Source: CANIGN01 sp041391385 (GTDB lineage Bacteria; Bdellovibrionota; UBA2428). From it: a DNA stretch of 64,000 bases. The DNA lies in contig JAWKOD010000003.1 in assembly GCA_041391385.1 (NCBI GenBank), positions 600,263 to 664,262 of the forward strand, in the 5' to 3' direction. The position numbers were made by a program, and so were the translations under genes. Shown one piece after another: positions 52,063 through 60,712 of this stretch. The stretch's first letter is position 1; every line of letters begins with the position of its first letter. The notes beneath the pieces were generated by a model. The model was not told the origin of the DNA and made no database searches. It worked only from the letters and a program-made list of their open reading frames with translations.

Positions 52063-53820
52063 TTAAATTACAGCCGAAATAAAATCTTTCACTGCCTGCG
52101 GTGTATGGCCATTAGCAGACCTAAAGTTGTCATTGGGGTCATAACTGCTTTTACACTCAGGTACAGCCTCTCTGAACAAAGGCTCATACTTTTCTTCAAA
52201 GAAGTCATACTTGCCGCTACCCTCTTTAAGCACGGTCCAATACACTCCACTCGGGCCATAAATCTTGTCGTATTTTTTTTCACGATAAGAATACACCTTC
52301 ATCAAGCAATGAATGTTCTTGTCTAGGTTATTCTTAATTTCATCCCTACTGTTGTACTTACAGCCATATATTTTGACTGAATTCATAGCTATTTGCCATG
52401 GACCAATAGAGTCTTCATCAGGCGAACCTAAGTGCTCTGTAGAAGGATTATCAAAGTTTTCTACAAGCAAGTGGACCAAGAAGGCCTTTGTGAGAACTTT
52501 TTCTCTCTGAGCGAGAGTTAAGCCACCTTTTTCCTCAGGGATATTATAGTTTGTACACATTTCACCAAAGGGGTTTCTAGAAATGAGATAATGTTGAAAA
52601 TTAGAATCTGCCTTCAGTGTTTTTAAAACAAGATTATGGAAATCATCAACAGAAGACTTTCCGTTCACACCGAGCCAACTTTTAAATCGGCTCATGAGTT
52701 TTTTTCCAGCCGTGGTTTTAGGTTCTAGCTGACGAAGAGCCTCGTCTGCTTTTTGCTCAAAAGTAGGTGCCGCTGGTTTCGGCGCAGGCTTATGCACCGG
52801 CTTAGCAGGTACCGACGCTTTAGTAACAGGAGGCCTTGAACCTCCAGAAATTCCAATTGTCGGAGCTCCTGTGCTTGGTGTTTGCACGAGCGCTCTCGGT
52901 TTTGCAGGAACAGTTGCAGGAGCGGGTTTTTTAGCTGCTGTTGCTTCTGGCACAATGGCCTGACGAACTGTCTCTACGGGCTTTTTCTCATTCGTTGTTG
53001 CAGAACCGCTGCGAATTGTAGCATCAACGACATCTGTCTTTTTAATTTTTGTTCTTTTTAAATATTCGTCCAAATGAACCTTAACGGGTTTGCCATCTTT
53101 CCCGGGCTCCGCAAGTTGTACTAAAAGTTTATTTTTATTTCTGTCTTTAGGCTCGCCTTGAATGCGACAACCTATATTCAAGTAGTCAACTCCAGCATAT
53201 GTATTTAAACGCTTAAGTACGCTTCGAAGTTTATCTTTAAAGTATTTTCCGTATGCTCCATTGGGATTATCTAAATCGTCTGCGATTTTGCGGGTATCAG
53301 TCTCGTTTCCATAAGAACGATAAAGATCGACGTTAATAATTTTACTTAATTCTCTAAAACTTTCGGAATAAGGCCCTCGGGCCTTTTTAATCTTTGACTC
53401 TGGAGTGTCTGTTTTTTCAGTATAGTTTAATAGTCTAAAATGTCCCGTTAGAGTTCGCGCGTGTTCCTCAGGAGTAAAAGAAACGTGTGTTTTTTTAAGC
53501 CGCTCTGGAAACTCTTCTTGTCCTCTCAAATAGTCAACAAGTGAATCAATCCCTTTTTCGACAAAGTCTCCACAACCAAAATTCTCCATGATCTTAAGGC
53601 CCAATAAATAAACCCTGTTTTCTTCGTCTATTTTGATGGCTTTTTCTTGGGAACTTAAGTCAGTTGATGTGCTGCTAGAGGCTCCCTTAGCGCTCGTATT
53701 GTGGGTCGCTCGAGACGATGGAAGGGCAATGGCTGAGCTAGCTGTAAATACAACAACGAGCCCCAAAAGCCTCCAAGGCGTAAAAAATAAGCGCTTAAAG
53801 CGCATAGCTCCATCTCTCAT
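52063..53820 (-). CDS. Large exported protein with Pro/Ala-rich linker
   Basis: A 585-residue protein with an N-terminal signal or anchor (about residues 12-32, A-S-S-A-I-A). It has a helical N-terminal domain (about 55-260), a long linker rich in Pro, Ala, Lys and Thr (about 275-350) and a C-terminal domain (about 365-585). The last contains G-P-W-Q-I-A-M-N-S-V-K-I-Y-G, faintly like lysozyme/transglycosylase folds, but no secure catalytic Glu motif is visible. A periplasmic wall-associated role is a guess. ATG 53805 is an alternative start. Confidence 0.6.
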   Translation of the reverse strand: MRDGAMRFKRLFFTPWRLLGLVVVFTASSAIALPSSRATHNTSAKGASSSTSTDLSSQEKAIKIDEENRVYLLGLKIMENFGCGDFVEKGIDSLVDYLRGQEEFPERLKKTHVSFTPEEHARTLTGHFRLLNYTEKTDTPESKIKKARGPYSESFRELSKIINVDLYRSYGNETDTRKIADDLDNPNGAYGKYFKDKLRSVLKRLNTYAGVDYLNIGCRIQGEPKDRNKNKLLVQLAEPGKDGKPVKVHLDEYLKRTKIKKTDVVDATIRSGSATTNEKKPVETVRQAIVPEATAAKKPAPATVPAKPRALVQTPSTGAPTIGISGGSRPPVTKASVPAKPVHKPAPKPAAPTFEQKADEALRQLEPKTTAGKKLMSRFKSWLGVNGKSSVDDFHNLVLKTLKADSNFQHYLISRNPFGEMCTNYNIPEEKGGLTLAQREKVLTKAFLVHLLVENFDNPSTEHLGSPDEDSIGPWQIAMNSVKIYGCKYNSRDEIKNNLDKNIHCLMKVYSYREKKYDKIYGPSGVYWTVLKEGSGKYDFFEEKYEPLFREAVPECKSSYDPNDNFRSANGHTPQAVKDFISAVI

Positions 53821-53948
53821 AACATTATTTTACAGGCTTATAAGGGGCTAAGTGCTCGAAAAAACGATGATTTTTGTAGAAATAGCGTCTAAATAAACTT
53901 CAGCTGTCGAAAGCTTTTCCACTTTCATCACACAAGGTATAAGAGGCT

Positions 53949-54053
53949 ATGGCTAAAAAACAAAAACCTAAGAACCGCTCCAAAACCGCTAAAGTGCGCG
54001 CTAAACTCAAGCGTAAGCACACGAAATCAAGAGCGAGATCAGAAGGAAAATAA
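53949..54053 (+). CDS. Small highly basic protein (34 residues)
   Basis: ATG 53949, with AGAGG directly upstream, opens a 34-codon frame ending at TAA 54051. About half of the residues are Lys or Arg (M-A-K-K-Q-K-P-K-N-R-S-K start, R-A-K-L-K-R-K-H in the middle), with no hydrophobic core. This composition resembles very small ribosome- or RNA-binding proteins. The good ribosome site and consistent composition make it likely real. Function unknown. Confidence 0.6.
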   Translation: MAKKQKPKNRSKTAKVRAKLKRKHTKSRARSEGK

Positions 54054-54095
54054 CTAAAATTGCGACTGGGGGGCGGTACGTAGTAGCTATAGCGA

Positions 54096-54299
54096 CTACG
54101 CTGCCTCTTTTTCCATTAAATGTTTAACAGCCTCTTGAGCCGTACTCTGTACAGGCACCTTGCCAAAGTAAACCTCGGCTCCTACCTGAGCAAAAGCATA
54201 TACTTCGCCACCAATATTTTGGTAAAGAACTGACACTGTCTTTGCATTTACTTTTGTTGATTCTTTTTTAAGGTCTTTTTTGATCGATTTCCGTTTCAT
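54096..54299 (-). CDS. Small hypothetical protein
   Basis: A 67-residue protein with a basic start (M-K-R-K-S-I-K-K-D-L-K-K) followed by a compact hydrophobic domain (V-S-V-L-Y-Q, V-Y-A-F-A-Q-V-G). The AAGGAGGA ribosome site is one of the strongest in the window and directly abuts a 7-bp hairpin in the leader. No family was recognised. Its small size and strong expression signals suggest an abundant cytoplasmic protein. Confidence 0.6.
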   Translation of the reverse strand: MKRKSIKKDLKKESTKVNAKTVSVLYQNIGGEVYAFAQVGAEVYFGKVPVQSTAQEAVKHLMEKEAA

Positions 54300-54314
54300 A
54301 ACTGAATCCTCCTT

Positions 54315-54339
54315 GAGAGCAATATCTATCTATGCTCTC
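54315..54339 (-). promoter_or_regulatory. Leader hairpin abutting a strong ribosome site
   Basis: GAGAGCA (54315-54321) pairs with TGCTCTC (54333-54339). In the minus-strand message the hairpin sits immediately before AAGGAGGA (54314-54307). It could protect the message or modulate translation. Confidence 0.4.
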
Positions 54340-54383
54340 ATTCGGTAGAAGCCACAAAACTTGAAGGGGTTTTCGAAGAAAAT

Positions 54384-54842
54384 ATGAGCAAAAATTTGAA
54401 CACAAAATTTCCTGACGCAATTTCTAAAAGAGATATCCTTCACGGCCATAAAAAAATGTCCGATGACCAAAAAAAGGCACTTGGCAGAGGCCTTGTAAGC
54501 GAAGGGTGGTACAGTGACGCCATCGACTTTTTGACAACCGAACCTGACGAATTAGCAAAAATCAAAAATGCCGCCATAGAAGAGGGCAACATATTTCTTC
54601 TCACAAAACTATTTCGCGTTTTGGGTCAAGAGAATGACGACGAAGTTCTTCGCGCCTCGATGAAAGCCGAAGAGCTCGGAAAAATTCGTTACGCTATCAA
54701 AGGCTACGAAAAACTTGGCAAAACGGAAAAAGCCGACTCCCTTAAAGAACTCATCGCAGCAGACGGTGACATGAAAACAGAACTCAACGATGTCTTTATC
54801 CCTAAAAGCGAAGAAGAGCGTCTCGACGACGGAGAAGAATAG
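54384..54842 (+). CDS. Helical cytoplasmic protein, unknown function
   Basis: A 152-residue, acidic, mostly helical protein without signal or membrane segments. Two stretches (about residues 45-75 and 85-115) read like TPR or HEAT-type helix pairs (W-Y-S-D-A-I-D-F-L, I-R-Y-A-I-K-G-Y-E-K-L-G). It ends five bases before ftsH on the same strand, so co-transcription is likely, and it may act as an FtsH partner or substrate. That is inferred from position alone. Confidence 0.6.
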   Translation: MSKNLNTKFPDAISKRDILHGHKKMSDDQKKALGRGLVSEGWYSDAIDFLTTEPDELAKIKNAAIEEGNIFLLTKLFRVLGQENDDEVLRASMKAEELGKIRYAIKGYEKLGKTEKADSLKELIAADGDMKTELNDVFIPKSEEERLDDGEE

Positions 54843-54846
54843 TCGC

Positions 54847-56736
54847 ATGAGCAAAAAGAAAAAACCTCGCAAAAAAATTAAGAAGCGCTCCTACTCTACG
54901 CCATTAAAAATTTTATTTTTCTTCGGCAGCTTCTTGCTGATTGCCAGTTTTTTTGAAAGCTCCCCAGCAACAGAGAAAAAAACATATTCCGAAATCAAAG
55001 CTGCTCTTAGAGCAGACAAAGTTAAAAAAGTTTGGCTCAGCTCCGAACTTATTGGGGCCGAACTCAAGACACCAGGCACAAAACAATGGGTGGCTGAACG
55101 TGTTGGAGAAGACGCAACTCTCATACCTCTGCTCGAAGAAAAAGATGTTGTCTATGAATCAAAAGCTCAAGGTGACTGGCTAAAAGACTTTCTTCTCTCG
55201 TGGGTAATCCCCATTATTTTTCTTCTCGCCATTTCACAATTCTTTTTTTCCAGGCTCTTCAAGCAAGGAACCTCATCGGGAATTATGTCTTTTGGTAAAA
55301 GTCGCGCAAAGCTTGTAGACCAAGACCAAAAAGAACGAATTACTTTTGCAGATGTTGCTGGATGCGACGAAGTTAAAGAAGAACTCCAAGAAATTATAAG
55401 CTTCCTTAAGTCCTCTGAGAAGTATCTTGATATCGGTGGAAAAATTCCAAAAGGTGTTTTGCTCATGGGTCCCCCAGGAACCGGAAAAACACTCATTGCA
55501 CGCGCAGTTGCAGGTGAGGCAAATGTAAGCTTTTTTCAAATATCTGGTTCTGACTTTGTCGAAATGTTTGTTGGCGTGGGCGCTGCACGCGTAAGAGATC
55601 TTTTTTCGGAAGCACAAAAGAAAGCTCCCTGTATTGTATTCATCGATGAACTCGACGCTGTAGCAAAATCACGTAGCACGGGTCTTATGACCTCTAATGA
55701 TGAGAGAGAAAGCACGCTCAACCAGATTCTCGTCGAAATGGACGGCTTTGATAACCATTCAGGGGTTATTATTATGGCCGCAACCAACAGACCCGAGGTC
55801 CTTGATCCTGCGATCATGCGCCCCGGCCGCTTTGATAGACAAATTCTCGTAGATCGTCCTGGACTTAAGGGTCGAGAAGAAATTCTTAAGGTTCACACTC
55901 GAAACGTAAAAATTGGGCCTGGCATAGACTACAAAGAAATTGCCTCTAGAACCCCTATGTTTTCTGGAGCGGACCTTGCTAACCTCGTAAACGAAGCCGC
56001 ACTCTTGGCCGTAAGAAAGGGATACTCCATCGTTACAAGACAGTGCTTTGAAGAGGCTATTGATCGTGTCGTAGCGGGTCTCGCTTCAAAGAGCAGAATT
56101 CTTCCAGAATCAGAAAAAAGAACTGTTGCTTATCACGAAGTAGGCCACGCCGTTGTTGCACACTTTAGTGGCTCACTAGACAAGGTTCATCGCATATCGA
56201 TTATCCCCAGAAGTAATGGGGCTCTTGGCTATACAATGCAAATCCCTGAAGAAGAGCGACACCTTTTAACGACTCAGCAATTGCGCTCTAAAATTAAAAC
56301 GCTACTCGGTGGAAGAGCCGCGGAAAAAGTTTTCATAGGGGATGTTACGACTGGCGCCCACGATGACCTCAAGCGAGCAAGTGACATTATTCGAAGAATG
56401 ATTTCTGAATTTGGTATGAGCGAGACACTGGGACTTGTTTCACTCGGTCAACAAAGTGAAATGTACCAGGGCAATCCATTCATAAAAAACGAACACGCGC
56501 CCATTTCTGAAAACACTGCACAGTTGTTTGACCAAGAAATGAAAAAAATTCTTGAAGAAGAATTTGAAAGCGCATGCGAAATTCTCGAAAAAAATGCCTT
56601 TGTTGTCGAAAAAATGACCGCTGTTCTTTTAGAAAAAGAAACCATTGAAAACGAAGAGATTCAGCGCCTTTTTGCCTCACTCCCTGAAACAACAGAGGCA
56701 AAGCTGAGTGCGTTCTCACCTGAGGCAAGTGCCTAA
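54847..56736 (+). CDS. ftsH: ATP-dependent zinc metalloprotease FtsH
   Basis: Membrane-anchored AAA+ protease that degrades misfolded membrane and regulatory proteins. From ATG 54847 it has 629 residues: a Lys-rich start, a first membrane helix (about 18-34), a short periplasmic domain and a second helix (about 115-133). The AAA module follows with Walker A G-P-P-G-T-G-K-T at about 208, the pore loop F-V-E-M-F-V-G-V-G, Walker B I-V-F-I-D-E-L-D, and the protease motif H-E-V-G-H at about 430. All key residues are present. An upstream in-frame start at 54790 lies inside the previous gene. Confidence 0.95.
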   Translation: MSKKKKPRKKIKKRSYSTPLKILFFFGSFLLIASFFESSPATEKKTYSEIKAALRADKVKKVWLSSELIGAELKTPGTKQWVAERVGEDATLIPLLEEKDVVYESKAQGDWLKDFLLSWVIPIIFLLAISQFFFSRLFKQGTSSGIMSFGKSRAKLVDQDQKERITFADVAGCDEVKEELQEIISFLKSSEKYLDIGGKIPKGVLLMGPPGTGKTLIARAVAGEANVSFFQISGSDFVEMFVGVGAARVRDLFSEAQKKAPCIVFIDELDAVAKSRSTGLMTSNDERESTLNQILVEMDGFDNHSGVIIMAATNRPEVLDPAIMRPGRFDRQILVDRPGLKGREEILKVHTRNVKIGPGIDYKEIASRTPMFSGADLANLVNEAALLAVRKGYSIVTRQCFEEAIDRVVAGLASKSRILPESEKRTVAYHEVGHAVVAHFSGSLDKVHRISIIPRSNGALGYTMQIPEEERHLLTTQQLRSKIKTLLGGRAAEKVFIGDVTTGAHDDLKRASDIIRRMISEFGMSETLGLVSLGQQSEMYQGNPFIKNEHAPISENTAQLFDQEMKKILEEEFESACEILEKNAFVVEKMTAVLLEKETIENEEIQRLFASLPETTEAKLSAFSPEASA

Positions 56737-56826
56737 AAGTTGTTCAGCTGCTTTTTATTAAAGCCTCTGAAAACACTTACGATTTAGCTTAACAATTCGG
56801 GCACGCTACCTGCATCCCTGTATAAT

Positions 56827-57492
56827 ATGGGGACAGGGAGATTTGTTGTTTTATGCCTTTTGCTCCTTGGCGCTTGTTCAAAAGAAAGTGGCCTTGATGT
56901 CCATTCTTGTTACGAAGAGTATCTCTGCACTTCAGACGGCGCAATCGTTCGCTGGAATAATGCGGCTATAACTTTTAGTTATGAAGAAAGCGCTCCTGAA
57001 AAACTGAGAATAGCTGTGGGGGATTCTGCAAATCAATACAACGATACTTTTGAGCAGACAGACTTGTTAATAGACGAAAACGACAATCGTGCGCCCGCCT
57101 ACACAGGCGACTATGCTTCGCTTAACAGAGATGGAGTTAACGGAATTTATTATGTTACTGAGACGTGGCCATGGACTAGCAAAATCCCAGGATCTCTTGC
57201 AGTAACCCTGACTCGATATACTGCACAGGGAATTGCCGAAGCAGACATCTTCATCAAAGCCGATGAAAATCTATATGGTGATGACTCACCTGAAGCTTCA
57301 CTGCCATGGATTACTTACATTACTCAGCACGAATTAGGTCACTCACTCGGGAGGTCACACAGCAAAGAACCCTCTTCTTTAATGTACCCCTCTATTTCAA
57401 AATCAAAAGTCGTCCGCTTGGCGGGCGCTGAAGATTTTAATAATTTTTTCTCTGAATATGACCTTGAACTCTTTGCGCTTGCTTATAAGTAG
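56827..57492 (+). CDS. Metzincin-like zinc metalloprotease lipoprotein
   Basis: A 221-residue protein with a lipoprotein signal (L-L-L-L-G-A-C at residues 11-17). Near residues 168-185 it has H-E-L-G-H-S-L-G-R-S-H, the full zinc-binding H-E-x-x-H-x-x-G-x-x-H motif, followed by S-L-M-Y-P, the Met-turn of metzincins. It thus resembles small matrixin-type peptidases but is anchored to the outer membrane or periplasmic leaflet. No propeptide Cys switch is obvious. It lies alone between ftsH and clpB. Confidence 0.82.
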   Translation: MGTGRFVVLCLLLLGACSKESGLDVHSCYEEYLCTSDGAIVRWNNAAITFSYEESAPEKLRIAVGDSANQYNDTFEQTDLLIDENDNRAPAYTGDYASLNRDGVNGIYYVTETWPWTSKIPGSLAVTLTRYTAQGIAEADIFIKADENLYGDDSPEASLPWITYITQHELGHSLGRSHSKEPSSLMYPSISKSKVVRLAGAEDFNNFFSEYDLELFALAYK

Positions 57493-57566
57493 TTGAGAAT
57501 ACACTTAAAGTATACTTCGCGATCTCTAATTGACTTTCAAAATCTTGATCCCACATTAATAGAAGG

Positions 57567-60155
57567 ATGATTAAACCAGAAAAACTAACAACTCTATCTC
57601 AGCAAGTGCTCGCTGAAGCACATTCTCTCGCAGAGCAAAGCTCAAGTGCTGCTCTTGAAATTGCACACGTTCTCAAAAGCCTATTGAGTGTTGCCCCTGT
57701 AAACATGGTGCTCAAAAATTTAAACTACACAAACAAAACAGAGGCACTTGCGGACGACCTTCTCTCAAGAACACCTAAAATTTCTACCTCACAGGGGACT
57801 CAAAACATCGGTATTTCGCACGAAGTACAAAGAGTTCTCTCTAAGGCCCAAGAAAATTCTGTAAGAATGGGAGACAAATTTATAGCCACAGAGCATTTGT
57901 TTCTAGGAATCTTAGAATCAAACACTTTTGCTAGCGACTCACTCAGAAAAGTCGGGCTCAATCCCAGCGCTTTTGAAATGGAACTTAAAAAAGTTCGTGG
58001 TTCCCAAAAAGCAGACGAGGCTTCAAGTGAAGAACGCTATCAAGTTCTTGAGAAATATTCCAAAGACCTAACAGCCTTAGCCCGCGAAGGAAAACTCGAT
58101 CCCGTTATAGGCAGAGACGAAGAAATTAGACGCGTCATTCAAGTCTTATCTCGAAGGACAAAAAACAACCCTGTGCTCATCGGAGAGCCTGGGGTGGGAA
58201 AAACGGCTTTAGCAGAGGGACTCGCACAAAGAATTGTAGCAGGCGATATCCCTGAAACATTAAAAAACAAAAAAGTTCTCTCTCTGGACTTGGGAGCAAT
58301 GATTGCTGGTGCCAAATACCGAGGTGAGTTCGAAGAGCGCCTCAAGGCTTTTATCAAAGAAGTCCAAGGTAGCAATTCAGACATTGTTCTTTTTATCGAC
58401 GAGCTTCACACTCTTGTAGGTGCGGGTAAATCTGACGGGGCCATGGACGCAGGAAACCTCCTTAAGCCGGCCCTTGCTCGAGGAGAACTACGCTGTATCG
58501 GAGCAACAACCCTCGATGAATATAAAAAGTACATAGAAAAAGATCCGGCGCTGGAACGTCGTTTCCAGCAGGTTTATGTAGGCGAACCAAGCATTGAAGA
58601 CACGGTTTCTATCTTGCGCGGTCTTAAAGAAAAATATGAAATTCACCATGGTGTTCATATTCAAGACTCGGCTCTTGTAGCAGCAGCTCAGCTCTCAAAT
58701 AGATATATTGCCGATAGGTTTTTGCCAGACAAAGCAATTGACCTGATTGATGAAGCTGCATCAAAAATAAGAATTGAAATTGATTCGATGCCAACCGAGA
58801 TCGACGAAAAAGTACGCGCCCTTACCCAAAAAGAAGTTGAGCGTGAGGCACTTAAAAAAGAAACGGATTCCGCAAGTAAACGACGGTTAGCCGAAATCGA
58901 GGCAGACATCACAACAGAAAGAAATACCGTTGAGGCTCTCAAGTCTCAGTGGGAAAAAGAAAAACACAAAATTATGAGCGTTCACCTCATTCAAGAAGAA
59001 ATTGAACGTCTCAACAAAGAACTAGAAGCTGCCGAGCGACAAGGAAGCCTGGGAATTGCGGCTGAACTTAAGTACGGCAAGCTTCCGGAAAAACAAAAAG
59101 AAATGGAAGAGGCCAAAAAGGAACTGAACTCTCTTCAGGGCGACAAGCGCATGCTCAGTGAAGAGGTTACCGCAAATGACATTGCTGGAATTGTCTCCAA
59201 ATGGACCGGAATACCTGTCGACAGACTTGAGCAGGGTGAAAACGAAAAGCTTTTACACCTTGAGGATCTTTTAAGGAAAAGAGTTCGCGGCCAAGACCAA
59301 GCACTTTCTGCCGTGTCAGACGCTGTTAGACTTTCTCGCAGTGGACTCAAAGACCCCAACAAACCTATAGGCGTCTTTTTGTTTTTAGGTCCTACGGGTG
59401 TAGGAAAAACTGAAACGGCCAAAACACTTGCTGAAGTTTTGTTCGACACTGAACAAAACATGATTCGAATAGACATGAGTGAATACATGGAAAAACATTC
59501 TGTTTCGCGCCTTATTGGTGCACCTCCAGGTTATGTTGGATTTGAAGATGGTGGCCAGCTGAGCGAAGCTGTAAGAAGACGTCCCTACTCGGTTGTTCTT
59601 TTTGATGAAATTGAAAAAGCACACCCAGATGTTCTTAACGCACTCCTTCAGGTCTTTGATGACGGACGCATGACTGACGGCCAGGGAAGAAACGTTGACT
59701 TCAGAAACACTCTTCTCATCATGACCAGTAACCTAGGGGCTGAAGAAATTAGAAACAAAATGCTTACGTCTAAAGATGTTCCCGAATATTTAAAACAGCA
59801 TCTTCGTCCTGAATTTATTAACCGAATTGATGAGATTGTAATCTTCAAAACTTTAAGTAACGAGCTCATTCGTGAAGTTGTAGACGTGCAAGTAACTGCC
59901 TTTAATAAAATACTTAAAGATAAACACATCACCCTTGATGTGAGCGATGAGGCTAAAGACTATCTCGCAGAACTTGGTTACTCCCCAGAGTTTGGAGCTC
60001 GTCCTTTAAAAAGGGTTATTTACCGAGAGCTTCAAGTTCCCCTGTCTAAAAAAATACTTGAGGGACTCTTTGCCGAGGGAGATAAAATAACCGCGAAGCT
60101 CGTAAAAAATGGAGAAAACAAAGAGATCGTTTTTGAAAAGTTAGCCCTAGCTTAA
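57567..60155 (+). CDS. clpB: Chaperone ClpB
   Basis: A hexameric disaggregase that works with DnaK to rescue aggregated proteins. The 862 residues comprise the N-terminal Clp-N repeats (1-145), the first AAA+ module (Walker A G-E-P-G-V-G-K-T at about 206), a long coiled-coil middle domain (about 410-530), and the second AAA+ module (Walker A G-P-T-G-V-G-K-T at about 608). The middle domain distinguishes it from ClpA/ClpC. AAGG touches the ATG, so ribosome spacing is poor. No clear heat-shock promoter at a useful distance was found. Confidence 0.95.
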   Translation: MIKPEKLTTLSQQVLAEAHSLAEQSSSAALEIAHVLKSLLSVAPVNMVLKNLNYTNKTEALADDLLSRTPKISTSQGTQNIGISHEVQRVLSKAQENSVRMGDKFIATEHLFLGILESNTFASDSLRKVGLNPSAFEMELKKVRGSQKADEASSEERYQVLEKYSKDLTALAREGKLDPVIGRDEEIRRVIQVLSRRTKNNPVLIGEPGVGKTALAEGLAQRIVAGDIPETLKNKKVLSLDLGAMIAGAKYRGEFEERLKAFIKEVQGSNSDIVLFIDELHTLVGAGKSDGAMDAGNLLKPALARGELRCIGATTLDEYKKYIEKDPALERRFQQVYVGEPSIEDTVSILRGLKEKYEIHHGVHIQDSALVAAAQLSNRYIADRFLPDKAIDLIDEAASKIRIEIDSMPTEIDEKVRALTQKEVEREALKKETDSASKRRLAEIEADITTERNTVEALKSQWEKEKHKIMSVHLIQEEIERLNKELEAAERQGSLGIAAELKYGKLPEKQKEMEEAKKELNSLQGDKRMLSEEVTANDIAGIVSKWTGIPVDRLEQGENEKLLHLEDLLRKRVRGQDQALSAVSDAVRLSRSGLKDPNKPIGVFLFLGPTGVGKTETAKTLAEVLFDTEQNMIRIDMSEYMEKHSVSRLIGAPPGYVGFEDGGQLSEAVRRRPYSVVLFDEIEKAHPDVLNALLQVFDDGRMTDGQGRNVDFRNTLLIMTSNLGAEEIRNKMLTSKDVPEYLKQHLRPEFINRIDEIVIFKTLSNELIREVVDVQVTAFNKILKDKHITLDVSDEAKDYLAELGYSPEFGARPLKRVIYRELQVPLSKKILEGLFAEGDKITAKLVKNGENKEIVFEKLALA

Positions 60156-60161
60156 AATGGG

Positions 60162-60698
60162 TTAAAATTTAGAACAAAAGCCTAAGAAGCGCTCTGCCAA
60201 TGAATCGAGCATTTCTTGCTTTTTTGGATCTTCAAGAGTTTTACCCGTAAGTTCTTTATCGCCATGGGGAATTCCATAAGATTGTGGAAACACATGCGCT
60301 CCCAATCGATCAAGTGGGTTGCGTGTATGCAACAGAGCACTCACCGCGCCCAAGGCTCCGGGAGAGGTTCCAGAAAGAAACACGGGCTTTCCTGCCCAAG
60401 GATGTGGACGCAAGGTAGAGGTCCAATCAATTGCGTTCTTAATAACAGGAGAAATTCCGCCGTTATATTCGGGAGTACAAATAATTACTCCTTTTGCGAG
60501 TTGAATTTTATCGGATAAACTCTTAATGCTTGGCGGAATCTCAATATCTTGATTAATAAGCGGAACATTCAAAAGATCAGCGGCCACAACTTCAACCTCT
60601 GTTCCATTTTTAGCAAAAGAGGCAGCCCACACATGAGCAAGCTTTGTATTTAAAGAGTCTTTTCTAAGGGATCCTGAAACAATAAGTATTGTTGCCAT
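60162..60698 (-). CDS. NADPH-dependent FMN reductase family protein
   Basis: A flavodoxin-like oxidoreductase of 178 residues. It has the FMN phosphate loop G-S-L-R-K-D-S-L-N near residue 9 and the P-E-Y-N-G-G-I-S-P-V-I-K-N-A-I-D-W block (about 77-93). Family members reduce quinones, azo dyes, chromate or FMN; the substrate here is unknown. It is convergent with clpB, six bases apart, and follows murD after 14 bases on the same strand. Confidence 0.88.
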   Translation of the reverse strand: MATILIVSGSLRKDSLNTKLAHVWAASFAKNGTEVEVVAADLLNVPLINQDIEIPPSIKSLSDKIQLAKGVIICTPEYNGGISPVIKNAIDWTSTLRPHPWAGKPVFLSGTSPGALGAVSALLHTRNPLDRLGAHVFPQSYGIPHGDKELTGKTLEDPKKQEMLDSLAERFLGFCSKF

Positions 60699-60712
60699 AA
60701 CTTATGAGCAGC

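Noticed and set aside
57492..57567. Heat-shock (sigma32-type) promoter before clpB
   Set aside because: TTGACTT and CCCACATTA lie at a suitable distance from each other, but the second is only about ten bases from the ATG, leaving no room for a leader.
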